From Collinsella sp. (GTDB lineage Bacteria > Actinomycetota > Coriobacteriia > Coriobacteriales > Coriobacteriaceae), in NCBI GenBank assembly GCA_018381235.1, contig JAGZSF010000015.1, positions 1-64,000 of the forward strand: 64,000 bases of DNA. Direction: 5' to 3'. Position 1 is the stretch's first letter, and the number at the start of each line of letters is the position of its first letter. Shown one piece after another: positions 43,633 to 51,775 of this stretch. A model generated the notes under the pieces. It was not told the DNA's origin. It saw nothing but the letters and a program-made list of their open reading frames with translations, and searched no databases. The translations under genes were made by a program, and so were the position numbers.

Positions 43633-44001
43633 ATGATTCAGATGCAAACCATGCTGAACGTCGCCGACAACTCCGGCGCTCGCAAGATTCGCTGCATCAA
43701 GGTGCTTGGCGGTTCCAAGCGTCGTTATGCAGGCATCGGCGATGTGTTCATCGGTGCTGTCCAGGAGGCTACCCCTGGCGCCAACGTCAAGAAGAAGGAC
43801 GTTGTCCGTTGCGTCGTCGTTCGCACCGTTAAGGAGATCCGCCGCAAGGATGGCTCCTACATTCGCTTTGATGAGAACGCCTGCGTTGTCATCAACAACG
43901 ATGGTTCGCCCGTCGGCACCCGTATCTTCGGGCCCGTCGCTCGCGAGCTTCGTGACAAGAAGTACATGAAGATCGTCTCGCTCGCTCCCGAGACCCTGTA
44001 G
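43633..44001 (+). CDS. rplN: 50S ribosomal protein L14
   Basis: This 122-residue intersubunit-bridge protein begins MIQMQTMLNVADNSGARKI and contains VVRTVKEIRRKDGSYIRFD. GGAGGAAC precedes the ATG. Confidence 0.98.
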   Translation: MIQMQTMLNVADNSGARKIRCIKVLGGSKRRYAGIGDVFIGAVQEATPGANVKKKDVVRCVVVRTVKEIRRKDGSYIRFDENACVVINNDGSPVGTRIFGPVARELRDKKYMKIVSLAPETL

Positions 44002-44014
44002 TTAGGGGAGATAT

Positions 44015-44320
44015 ATGTATATCAAGAAGGGCGATAAGGTCCAGGTTCTCTCTGGTAAGGATCGCGGCAAGCAGGGCGTTGTCCTGCGTGCTCTCCCCGC
44101 CGAGAACAAGGTCGTTGTCGAGGGCGTTTCGGTCGTCAAGAAGGCCGTCAAGCCCAACGCTGCCAACCAGCAGGGCGGCATCGTTTCGCAGGAGGCTCCT
44201 ATCGACGCCTCCAACGTCAATCTCGTTTGCCCCGAGTGCGGTAAGGTTACCCGCGTCGGTCACGAGAAGGACGGCAAGAACAAGCTGCGCGTCTGCAAGA
44301 AGTGCGGCCACAAGTTCTAA
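44015..44320 (+). CDS. rplX: 50S ribosomal protein L24
   Basis: This 101-residue assembly-initiator protein has the KOW motif KGDKVQVLSGKDRGKQG at the N terminus and a C-terminal zinc-ribbon-like CPECGKV...CKKCGHKF. It is the last gene of the operon here. The genes that usually follow (rplE, rpsN, rpsH and on) are missing, and a terminator comes 26 nt later. Confidence 0.97.
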   Translation: MYIKKGDKVQVLSGKDRGKQGVVLRALPAENKVVVEGVSVVKKAVKPNAANQQGGIVSQEAPIDASNVNLVCPECGKVTRVGHEKDGKNKLRVCKKCGHKF

Positions 44321-44346
44321 GCTGCCCGCAACATCAAGTTGCTAGC

Positions 44347-44383
44347 AAAGGCCCGGATGCCCCAAGGCACCCGGGCCTTTTTC
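44347..44383 (+). terminator. Intrinsic terminator after rplX
   Basis: AAGGCCCGG/CCGGGCCTT with an inner TGCC/GGCA stem, followed by TTTTT. Confidence 0.9.
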
Positions 44384-44390
44384 TATCCCT

Positions 44391-44606
44391 ACTCATTGGG
44401 GACAGACTTAAATGAGTGGCCGTTGATTGGCAGTCATTGGGGACAGACTTAAATGACTAGTCGTTGGGGACGTTCTTAAACGGCTAGTTGATGGGGACAG
44501 TCTTTAGATTTGTATATCTGGCCATCTGGGATAGGCTTCAACGAAAGCGGCACTTAGGGACTGTCCCTAGGTGCCGGCACATAGGGACGTTCCCTTTTTG
44601 CCGGCA
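44391..44606. repeat. Cluster of GGGGAC-loop hairpins with differing stems
   Basis: Successive hairpins share a 13-nt loop starting GGGGAC but have different, self-matching stems: ACTCATT/AATGAGT (44391-44417), AGTCATT/AATGACT (44432-44458), CTAGTCGTT/AACGGCTAG (44457-44487). A 13-bp hairpin (44548-44576) and TGCCGGCA/TGCCGGCA (44572-44606) with AGGGAC-type centres follow. They fill the spacer where the ribosomal cluster ends. Confidence 0.75.
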
Positions 44607-44890
44607 GTTTGGGACGATCCTTTGATGTCTGATGCCCCCAGAGGGGTGAAGTAATACAGCTGGGTCTGTCTTTTAGGGCTTTGGTGTTCCGCCCCTTTAT
44701 GTTTCACAAAGATCGTCGCATGCGCATTTACGCGCATAGCCTTGCGCGATAATGCGCATAGCCGCGCAAACATCTGCCAACTATGGCTAAATAATGACCG
44801 ATAAGCAAATAAATACGCAAACACGAGCAGATACGCGCGCAATTGTGCGACTATAGGGTTGTTAGAAATGAAGGACTTCCGATGACTCAG
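44607..44890 (+). other. AT-richer upstream region of the dehydrogenase gene
   Basis: No gene seen. Around 44718-44772 GCGCATAGCC occurs twice, each followed by GCGC, within a run of GCGCAT-type words, which could be operator sites for the DeoR-type regulator of the next operon. No convincing -35/-10 pair was found. Confidence 0.35.
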
Positions 44891-44900
44891 GAGGCACATC

Positions 44901-45980
44901 ATGGCAGATTCCAAACAGGCTCCGCTCGACGCCGAGGCAGCCGCAAAGGCGGCGTTTGCCTCGGTCCAGAATCAGCCGTTCCCAAACGACATCTTTACGG
45001 CTCCCGAGCTTTGCTGGGCAGTGATCGGGTGCGGTGTTATCGCCAACCAAATGGCCCAGTCCCTCGCGCTGGCCGGCCGCAAGCTTGCGGGCGTCGCCAA
45101 CCGCACGCTGTCAAAGGCTCAAGCTTTTGCCGAGCAGTATGGCATCGAGAAGGTCTATGACACGGTCGAGGACCTCTATGCCGATCCGAACATTGACGCA
45201 GTCTATATCACCACGCCGCACAACACTCATATCACCTACCTGCGAGCCGCTCTGGCAGCTGGTAAGCACGTGCTCTGCGAAAAGGCCATTACCCTCAATT
45301 CCGCCGAGCTCGACGAGGCCCGCGCCATTGCCGACGAACATAACGTGATCCTCATGGACGCCACCACGGTGCTTCACATGCCCTTGTATCAGGAGCTGCG
45401 CCGCCGCATGGATGCCGGCGAGTTTGGCCGCATGAACCTCGCCCAACTCAATTTTGGTAGCTATAAGGAGTACGGCGACCTGACCAACCGCTTTTACAAT
45501 CGCAACCTTGCCGGCGGCGCCATACTCGACATTGGCGTGTATGCCCTGTCCGTCATGCGTCTCTTTATGGCAAGCCAGCCCGCTGAGGTCGTTTCGCTGG
45601 GCAACAACTGCGAGACTGGCGTTGACGTCGCGGGTGGCATCGTCTGCCGAAATGCCGAGCAGCAGCTGGGCGTCGTGAGCCTTACGCTCCACTCCAAGCA
45701 GCCCAAGCGCTCGGTCATCAGTTTCGACAAGTGCTATATCGAGGTCAACGAGTATCCGCGCGCCGACCATGCGACCATTGTGTGGACTGTTGACGGTCGC
45801 CGTGAGGAGGTCCACGCTGGCACCGAGGCCTACGCACTGTGCTACGAGATGGCCGACCTGGAGAAGGCCGTCGCCGGCGATGATTCGAAGCGCGAGCTTC
45901 TGGGCTATGCTTCCGATGTTATGGAGCTTATGACCAAGCTCCGCGCCGATTGGGGAGTCGTGTACCCCGAGGAGGAGTAA
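44901..45980 (+). CDS. Gfo/Idh/MocA-family NAD(P)-dependent dehydrogenase
   Basis: This 359-residue oxidoreductase has a Rossmann motif (VIGCGVIANQMAQSL, about residues 36-50) after a 33-residue N-terminal extension. ITTPHNTHITY follows, then CEKAIT where CEKP is usual; the C-terminal half has the substrate domain with GGAILDIGVYALS. Such enzymes act on sugars, inositols or trans-dihydrodiols. AGGAGG lies before the ATG. A DeoR-type regulator follows 3 nt later, which fits a sugar-related role. Confidence 0.88.
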   Translation: MADSKQAPLDAEAAAKAAFASVQNQPFPNDIFTAPELCWAVIGCGVIANQMAQSLALAGRKLAGVANRTLSKAQAFAEQYGIEKVYDTVEDLYADPNIDAVYITTPHNTHITYLRAALAAGKHVLCEKAITLNSAELDEARAIADEHNVILMDATTVLHMPLYQELRRRMDAGEFGRMNLAQLNFGSYKEYGDLTNRFYNRNLAGGAILDIGVYALSVMRLFMASQPAEVVSLGNNCETGVDVAGGIVCRNAEQQLGVVSLTLHSKQPKRSVISFDKCYIEVNEYPRADHATIVWTVDGRREEVHAGTEAYALCYEMADLEKAVAGDDSKRELLGYASDVMELMTKLRADWGVVYPEEE

Positions 45981-45983
45981 GCG

Positions 45984-46730
45984 ATGCTTGCGGAAGATAG
46001 GCTCAACGCGATCGTGTCGATGGTGCAGCAGGCCGGCTCGGTTACCGTGCCTGAGCTTGCTGAAGCCCTGGGCGTGACGGCGTCTACCATTCGGCGCGAC
46101 CTGCAGGCGCTCGACCGTGCACACCGTATCGCCAAGGTGCACGGAGGCGCGACGAGTCTGGAGCGTGCGCACGTGACGCGCGACCTGACGATCAGCGAGC
46201 GCAGTGATCTCCATAACGATGACAAGGAGCGCATCTGCGCCCGTGCGGCGGCGCTTGTGGAGCCCGAGAGCTTTGTGTACATCGATTCAGGTTCGACGAC
46301 GCTTAGGCTCATCGAGCATCTTCCGCGCCTTGAGGGCGTCACCTATGTGACCGATTCTGTGCTCCATGCTCAGCACCTCGCTCTGCGCGGCATGCGCACC
46401 GTGGTGCTGGGCGGCGAGCTCAAGCCCGAGACCGAAGCGCTCGTTGGCCCCGATGCCTTGGCAACCCTAGACCGCTACAACTTCAATTGCGGTTTTTGGG
46501 GTTCTAACGGCATTGCCGCCGAGCAGGGCTTCACCACACCGGATATCGAGGAAGCGCAGGTCAAGCGTATCTCGATGCGCCATACCGCCAAGCGCTTCGT
46601 AATCTCAGACGCCAGTAAAATTGGCATGGTGGCGTCCGTCAAGTTCGCGGACTTTCGCGATGCAACGATCATCACTGCGGGCGAGGTGCCAGCCAAGTAC
46701 CGGGCAATGGACAACGTCATCACGGTCTAG
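45984..46730 (+). CDS. DeoR-family transcriptional regulator
   Basis: This 248-residue repressor has an N-terminal winged helix (TVPELAEALGVTASTIRRDLQAL) and a C-terminal sugar-phosphate-sensing domain (IDSGSTTLRLIEHL, GGELKPETEALVGPDAL). It is co-transcribed with the dehydrogenase gene and probably controls it in response to a phosphorylated sugar. Confidence 0.92.
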   Translation: MLAEDRLNAIVSMVQQAGSVTVPELAEALGVTASTIRRDLQALDRAHRIAKVHGGATSLERAHVTRDLTISERSDLHNDDKERICARAAALVEPESFVYIDSGSTTLRLIEHLPRLEGVTYVTDSVLHAQHLALRGMRTVVLGGELKPETEALVGPDALATLDRYNFNCGFWGSNGIAAEQGFTTPDIEEAQVKRISMRHTAKRFVISDASKIGMVASVKFADFRDATIITAGEVPAKYRAMDNVITV

Positions 46731-46754
46731 CGACAGGGGACAGGACAAGGCCAA

Positions 46755-46791
46755 AACCACCACAAAGGTGCCTGTCCCCATTGTGGTGGTT
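46755..46791. repeat. Hairpin with CTGTCCCC loop
   Basis: Perfect 11-bp arms AACCACCACAA/TTGTGGTGGTT enclose AGGTGCCTGTCCCCA. The loop is the complement-type version of the GGGGACAG family; a related copy lies at 47125-47163. Confidence 0.65.
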
Positions 46792-46823
46792 AGCAACGGA
46801 AACCGAGTAGTTTTCTCAATAGA

Positions 46824-46862
46824 AAAGCGGCAACGTCCATCACGGGCGTTGCCGCTTTCGTT
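46824..46862 (+). terminator. Probable terminator after the DeoR gene
   Basis: AAAGCGGCAACG pairs with CGTTGCCGCTTT across TCCATCACGGG; the T-tract is short. Confidence 0.6.
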
Positions 46863-46876
46863 GTCTACCGGTTTTG

Positions 46877-47092
46877 TCTAAGTCTGTAACAACTGGACCG
46901 TTAAAAGTGGGCTAGGTGTTACAGATCGAGATACTTCCGAGCCGCGCCGTCCCTTTGTCTCAATTTGTAACATCTGGGACGGATTTTACCGAGTTACTGT
47001 TACGGATTGAGATTTTCCCTTGAGGGAGATTCGAATGTCTCGATCTGTAACAGATAGACCGGAAAATGGGTTCTAACTGTTACAGATCGAGA
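46877..47092. repeat. Three 55-nt inverted-repeat units at 80-81-bp period
   Basis: Units at 46877-46931, 46958-47012 and 47038-47092 each have arms close to TCTCGATCTGTAACAG and its complement around a GACCGnnAAAAnnGG-like centre. Start-to-start distances are 81 and 80 bp. They lie between the DeoR gene and the convergent RluA gene; no coding potential. Confidence 0.75.
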
Positions 47093-47124
47093 CGTTTTGG
47101 GACCGTGGCTGGGCCATTGCGGCA

Positions 47125-47163
47125 AAACCACCGCGAAGACGCCTGTCCCCATTGTGGTGGTTT
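47125..47163. repeat. Second CTGTCCCC-loop hairpin
   Basis: AAACCACCGCGA pairs with TTGTGGTGGTTT using G-T pairs, around AGACGCCTGTCCCCA-type sequence. It matches the 46755 copy in orientation, so the two bracket the three-unit array. It ends at the stop codon of the minus-strand gene. Confidence 0.55.
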
Positions 47164-47821
47164 AGGGCTCCCAGGGGCAGGGGGCTTCGATGTGGATGTG
47201 CTCGCCGGTTACGGGATGCGTGAAGGACACGCTGTGGGCGTGGAGCATCAGGCCGCAGGGGCGCGGCGTTCCGTACAGGTCGTCGCCAACCAGGGGATGG
47301 CGCTCGCTTGCCAGATGCACACGGATTTGGTGCTTGCGGCCGGTGAGCAACTCGACATCGATATACGAGCGCGTGGGCAGGCCACGACGGCTCTTAAGGC
47401 GTTTGAGCACCTTCACGCGCGTTTGAGACGGCTTGCCGCTGGCGCCGACGCGCATCTTTCGGCTGTCGTGACGGTCGCGGGCGATGGGCTTGTCGATGAG
47501 CTTTTCGTTCCAGTCGATCTTGCCCTCGGCGAGCGCTAGGTAGTGCTTTTCGAAAGCGTGGTCGATGACCATCTGGTCAAAAGCGGGCTGCGTCTGCTTG
47601 TCGAGCGAGAACAGCACCACGCCGGTGGTGTCGCGGTCCAGGCGGTTGAGCGGCTGCATGTCGGTCGCGGCAAAGCCGTCGCCCATCGCCAGCAGCAGGT
47701 CGCTGGCGTAGTCGGTGAGCGTGCGCTCGCCGGTGCCGTCGCCGTGGACGATCATGCCGGCGGGCTTGTCGATGGCCATAAGCCAGGCGTCGCAGTAGAG
47801 GACTTGAGGTTCTTCGTTCAC
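47162..47821 (-). CDS. RluA-family pseudouridine synthase
   Basis: This 219-residue RNA-modifying enzyme has the catalytic aspartate in LNRLDRDTTGVVLFS and the C-terminal LLTGRKHQIRVHLA. It lacks the N-terminal S4 domain seen in RluC/RluD, so it is the short RluA/RluE-like type. The target uridine in rRNA or tRNA is unknown. It starts at a GTG after GAAAGG, 15 nt after the U32 peptidase gene, so the two form an RNA-modification operon. Confidence 0.88.
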   Translation of the reverse strand: MNEEPQVLYCDAWLMAIDKPAGMIVHGDGTGERTLTDYASDLLLAMGDGFAATDMQPLNRLDRDTTGVVLFSLDKQTQPAFDQMVIDHAFEKHYLALAEGKIDWNEKLIDKPIARDRHDSRKMRVGASGKPSQTRVKVLKRLKSRRGLPTRSYIDVELLTGRKHQIRVHLASERHPLVGDDLYGTPRPCGLMLHAHSVSFTHPVTGEHIHIEAPCPWEP

Positions 47822-47836
47822 GTGTAAGCCTTTCGG

Positions 47837-50329
47837 TTAGCTAATTCCCACAAACATGCAGCCCGAAGTCGCCCCGCGCAGACGGGCGGCGGGCTTGCGG
47901 CCGGCTTGAGCTGCCTCGACGGCGCGACGGACGCGAGCGACGGCACGGGCGATCTCATCGGTCTCGAGCAGGGTTCCGTCGACCATAAGACGGCGCACGC
48001 CGGCATCGAGTAACTGTGGAACCTGAGGCGTGAGGTCGATGGGGTAGGCGTCGTACAGGCGTGAGCGGCCATGGATGTCGGTGCGGACGGGCATGACCTT
48101 TCCGTCGATATTCTTGAGCGAGAGCTTGCGGGCACGCAGGCGGCAGTTGGCGCAATCGTGGATGCAGCCGTTGGCAACCTGCAGAATGCAATGCTCGCTT
48201 GTCATGACGCGCGGGCGGCCAAAGACGGTGATGCCTAGAGCCGCGGGCGCGGCGGCGCCGAGCGAGACAATCTCGTCGAGCGTGATTTCGGGCGAGAGCC
48301 AAAACGCACCGGCTCCGCGCTCGGCAAGCGCCTCCATGCAGGGTGCGTTGTGAACCGGCAGGCAAGAGCGAATCTCGGCCGTGGCGCCGGCATGAGCGGC
48401 TACGGCGAGCTCGGAGATATTGCCGACGGCGACGGTGGCTCCGGCATTGATCCAAGGATCGACGCGCTCGTGGTCGACGGCGCGGCAGACCTCGTCGAGT
48501 ACGGGCACGATACCCTGCTCAAATGCATCGGCAGGGGAGAGTCCGACAGCCTCGAGCGCGTCGGTGGTCATATAGATGCACGTTGCACCCTCCGCGCGGG
48601 CTGCCTCGGCGGCCTCGAGCGAGGTGACGGTGGCGCAGATCTGCGGCTCGTCGCGGTAGTGCTTGGGCATGGGGCGCGTACATTTGTCGAGCACCGGCAA
48701 CTCGAGCGTTTTTGCGCGCTCCTCGTACGGTGCCAGAATGGCCTCTTCCAGCGCCTTACAAGCGGCGGCGCGCACCTTGTGTACAGCGGAGAAGCCCATG
48801 CCGCAGCCCTCATCGAGCGCCACATCAAAGCTCGCTGCCTCGAAGGGCGAGGAGCCCATGCGGCCCACATGCTCAACCAGGTCTGCCGCCTCGACGGCGC
48901 GGGTCTTGGCGGCCTCGACGATGAAGCCCGTGGCGGTAGCGGTGAGCATGGCGTTGTCACAGCAGGTGAGTGTGACAGTAAACGGCTCGCCCAGACGTGC
49001 CACAACGGACACGTCTACGGCGCGGCGGCGTAGCACATCGCGCTTGAGCGCGGCGCCGGCGGCGTCAATGGCGCTCTGGCTTCGAATCACGCGCACGCGG
49101 CAGCCCTCGGGCATGCTACGGGGCACGCGACATTCGATGATGTCGCCTGCGGCGGCATCATCGGCGGCGATGGTGGTTAGGAACTGGTCAAACTCATCGT
49201 CGTGACGAAGCTCCAGCAGGTCGCCCTTGCCCACGGGCTCAAACAGCTCAATGCGGGCGATGGCGGCGCGGCGACGGCGATCATCGGGCTTGAGTCCGCG
49301 TACATCGCGGTTGGCCAGACGGCTGCCAAGCACCGTGCCCACAATCTGGCCGCGGTTGTTGGAGCGCTCGTAGCTCATCATCTCGTCGCCCGAGGTGCCA
49401 TCCTGGTAGGCGTGCGTAAAGTCGCGGTTAAAGCAGCGCTTGAGCTGGCGCTGGCGGGCGGCATCCTCATCCTTAGAGGTCGAAACATCGGCAAGCATGT
49501 CATCAATCTGATGACGATACACGTCGACGATGGAATACACGTAATCGGGGGCCTTCATGCGGCCCTCGAGCTTGAGCGATGCGGCGCCGGCGTCATACAG
49601 ACGGTGAACAAGCTGCGACGTGTTGGTGTCGCGCGGGCACAGCGCGCGCTCGCGACCGGCAGGGGAGAGCGAGCGGCCGTTCTCGTCAATTAGCTCGTAG
49701 GGTAGACGACAGGGTTGAGCGCACATGCCGCGGTTGGCCGAGCGGCCCGCCATGGCAAAGCTCGACAGCAGGCACAGGCCCGAGTAGCAAAAGCAGATGG
49801 CACCGTGGCTAAAGACCTCGAGGTCGACATCGGGCGCGGCGTCGTGGATGGCGGCGATTTCGTCGATGGAGAGCTCGCGCGAGAGGGTCACGCGGTCGGC
49901 GCCCTGCTCACGGCACCAGATGGTTCCGCGGTCGTCGTGGATGTTCGCCTGGGTCGAGATATGTGTCTCGATGCCGGGCATGGTGCGCTTGGCCTCAAAG
50001 AACAGACCCCAGTCCTGGATAATGAAGGCATCGGCGCCCAGCGTGGAGCAGCGATGGATGAGTTGCAGCGCATCGCCCATCTCGGATTGCTTGATGACGA
50101 TGTTGACCGTGACGTAGACGCGCGACCCGGCTAGATGCGCGGCGCGGCAGGCTTGCTCAAAGGCCTCGTCGGTAAAGTTGGTTGCCTTGCGGCGGGCGTT
50201 GAAGCTGCCCATGCCGCAGTAGATGGCGTCTGCCCCGGCGGCGAGCGCGGCGGCAAAGGGCTCCGGGCCTCCGGCGGGGGCCAAAAGCTCGGGCCTGCGG
50301 TTAGTGGTTCGGCTGGCGGTTGCGGTCAT
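47837..50329 (-). CDS. U32 family peptidase-like protein (RlhA-type)
   Basis: This 830-residue protein is of the U32 'collagenase-like' family. It has PELLAPAGGPEPFAAALAAGADAIY at the N terminus, the motif FSHGAICFCYSGLC with SANRGMCAQPCRLPY, which provides iron-sulfur-type cysteines, and an additional C-terminal U32-like domain (RVMTSEHCILQVANGC...CANCRLRA). Enzymes of this kind hydroxylate 23S rRNA (RlhA) or tRNA rather than degrade protein. Co-transcription with a pseudouridine synthase supports an rRNA/tRNA modification role. The exact target is inferred. Confidence 0.85.
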   Translation of the reverse strand: MTATASRTTNRRPELLAPAGGPEPFAAALAAGADAIYCGMGSFNARRKATNFTDEAFEQACRAAHLAGSRVYVTVNIVIKQSEMGDALQLIHRCSTLGADAFIIQDWGLFFEAKRTMPGIETHISTQANIHDDRGTIWCREQGADRVTLSRELSIDEIAAIHDAAPDVDLEVFSHGAICFCYSGLCLLSSFAMAGRSANRGMCAQPCRLPYELIDENGRSLSPAGRERALCPRDTNTSQLVHRLYDAGAASLKLEGRMKAPDYVYSIVDVYRHQIDDMLADVSTSKDEDAARQRQLKRCFNRDFTHAYQDGTSGDEMMSYERSNNRGQIVGTVLGSRLANRDVRGLKPDDRRRRAAIARIELFEPVGKGDLLELRHDDEFDQFLTTIAADDAAAGDIIECRVPRSMPEGCRVRVIRSQSAIDAAGAALKRDVLRRRAVDVSVVARLGEPFTVTLTCCDNAMLTATATGFIVEAAKTRAVEAADLVEHVGRMGSSPFEAASFDVALDEGCGMGFSAVHKVRAAACKALEEAILAPYEERAKTLELPVLDKCTRPMPKHYRDEPQICATVTSLEAAEAARAEGATCIYMTTDALEAVGLSPADAFEQGIVPVLDEVCRAVDHERVDPWINAGATVAVGNISELAVAAHAGATAEIRSCLPVHNAPCMEALAERGAGAFWLSPEITLDEIVSLGAAAPAALGITVFGRPRVMTSEHCILQVANGCIHDCANCRLRARKLSLKNIDGKVMPVRTDIHGRSRLYDAYPIDLTPQVPQLLDAGVRRLMVDGTLLETDEIARAVARVRRAVEAAQAGRKPAARLRGATSGCMFVGIS

Positions 50330-50486
50330 ATCCTGCCTTTCAAAATGCTCAGATATTCAAAAGTATAGTGGCGTCGCTGCGGTGGGCGACGCCCGCAGCC
50401 TAAGCAGGACAAAGTCTTCAGCAGCTTGGACTGGCTGCTCCACATGAGAACCGTTCAGCGGTTCGGGGAAACCGTTGGGCGATAAA

Positions 50487-50516
50487 ATATTCTCGCAAGC
50501 TGATAATATTCTTGCA
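50487..50516 (+). promoter_or_regulatory. ATATTCTYGCA direct repeats upstream of ridA
   Basis: ATATTCTCGCA (50487-50497) and ATATTCTTGCA (50506-50516) repeat at 19-bp spacing, close to two helical turns. They may be a regulator site for ridA. No function is known. Confidence 0.35.
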
Positions 50517-50547
50517 TCAAACAGAAACCTTGAGTACTATCCCAATC

Positions 50548-50595
50548 AAGCGCGGTGTTCAGACCGAACTGTGCCTCCCGGTGCGAACACCGCGC
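50548..50595 (+). other. Strong hairpin in the ridA leader
   Basis: GCGCGGTGTTC (50548-50558) pairs perfectly with GAACACCGCGC (50585-50595), and flanking AATCAA/TTGATT (about 50542 and 50609) can extend it. The 26-nt loop has CGAAC and CCCGG. No T-run follows, so it looks like a 5' UTR structure rather than a terminator. It fits no riboswitch I know. Confidence 0.4.
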
Positions 50596-50628
50596 TCACG
50601 CTCTCTATTTGATTGTAAGGAGAAAAAC

Positions 50629-51006
50629 ATGAGCAAGACCGTCGTGTCTTCCGATAACGCACCCGCAGCCATCGGCCCGTATTCCCCTGGTATCCAGGCC
50701 GGCAACATGGTGTTCCTGTCCGGCCAGCTGGGCATCGATCCCGCGACCGGCAAGATGCCCGAGGGCGTCGAGGCCCAGGCCAAGCAGTCCCTCGCCAACG
50801 TCGAGGCCCTGCTGACCGCTGCCGGCGCTACCTTTGCCGATGTCGTCAAGACCACGGTCTACCTGGCCGACATCGCCGACTTCGCCGCCGTGAACGAGAT
50901 CTACGCCTCCAAGTTTGAGGCCCCGTTCCCCGCGCGCAGCGCCTTCCAGGTTGCCGCCCTTCCGGCTGGCGGTCTGGTCGAGATCGAGGTCGTTGCCGCT
51001 CTCTAA
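50629..51006 (+). CDS. ridA: RidA family enamine/imine deaminase
   Basis: This 125-residue YjgF/YER057c/UK114 protein hydrolyses reactive 2-aminoacrylate and related imines. MVFLSGQLGIDPATGKM and FEAPFPARSAFQVAALP, with the conserved Arg, are diagnostic. The ATG follows AAGGAG. Its place next to purine-catabolism genes suggests it detoxifies enamine intermediates of that pathway, but RidA is also a housekeeping protein. Confidence 0.93.
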   Translation: MSKTVVSSDNAPAAIGPYSPGIQAGNMVFLSGQLGIDPATGKMPEGVEAQAKQSLANVEALLTAAGATFADVVKTTVYLADIADFAAVNEIYASKFEAPFPARSAFQVAALPAGGLVEIEVVAAL

Positions 51007-51035
51007 GGCGTTGGCCACAACTAAACATGACATGC

Positions 51036-51074
51036 AAAAAGACCCTGCAGCGCGTGCGAGCTGCAGGGTCTTTT
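51036..51074. terminator. Bidirectional terminator between ridA and the regulator
   Basis: AAAAAGACCCTGCAG pairs with CTGCAGGGTCTTTT around CGCGTGCGAG. It has A-run and T-run on both sides and can serve both convergent genes. Confidence 0.88.
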
Positions 51075-51118
51075 GTTAAGTGACGGATCGCTTGTGGAGC
51101 CGCGCTTCATTTTGCTCG

Positions 51119-51775
51119 TTAGCCTTCCTTTCGGACTTTTTGCAGGTAGCGGTAGACGCTGGGCTCCGAGATGCCCAGCGCGGTGGCGGCGCAGGCAACA
51201 GCGCCCTTGAGCATGAACACCCCGTTGCCGTTGAGGTGGCGAATGACGTCCACGCGGTCGCTCTGACCAAGCGACGCTGCATCCAGCCCACGCGCGCTCA
51301 GCAACTCGGCAATGCTGCGGTCGATGAGCTCCTGTGTGGACTCCGAAAGGCTTTCGACCTCGATAGGGGCGGGCTCCGTGCGCGTTGGCGCCGCGTCGAA
51401 GCACGCCATGAGCTGCTGCGCCATGGCGTTGATGGAGCGTACGATCGAGAGGTCGGTGTTGACGCAGAGCATACCGACGATCTCGTCATTCTCGCGGATA
51501 AAGTACGTCGCTGACTCCAACGTCTTGCCTCCGGCGCCGCGGCCCTCGTAGCCCGTAATAAACGGCAGGTCGCGATACTTGGCGTCGTGCATGATCTTGA
51601 GTGCCAGATCGGTGGCGGGACCGCCGACCTTGCGGCCGCTCACGATGCCGTTGCGAATATCGACGATGGCGTGGTCGGGATCCGAGAAATCGTGCAGCAC
51701 GATTTCGCTGTTTTTGCCGAGTATCTGCTCCAGAAAATCGACCATCGGCAAAAAGCGACGTACGGTCTCGTTCAC
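51119..51775 (-). CDS. YheO/DauR-type transcriptional regulator
   Basis: This roughly 218-residue regulator has an N-terminal PAS-like YheO domain (LPMVDFLEQILGKNSEIVLHDF through ENDEIVGMLCVNTDLS) and a C-terminal helix-turn-helix (AATALGISEPSVYRYLQKVRK). GTG 51775 is chosen because AAAGGAG lies just upstream; a longer frame extends to 51916 without a ribosome site. It diverges from the nucleobase permease gene and is the likely local regulator of the purine cluster. Confidence 0.85.
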   Translation of the reverse strand: MNETVRRFLPMVDFLEQILGKNSEIVLHDFSDPDHAIVDIRNGIVSGRKVGGPATDLALKIMHDAKYRDLPFITGYEGRGAGGKTLESATYFIRENDEIVGMLCVNTDLSIVRSINAMAQQLMACFDAAPTRTEPAPIEVESLSESTQELIDRSIAELLSARGLDAASLGQSDRVDVIRHLNGNGVFMLKGAVACAATALGISEPSVYRYLQKVRKEG

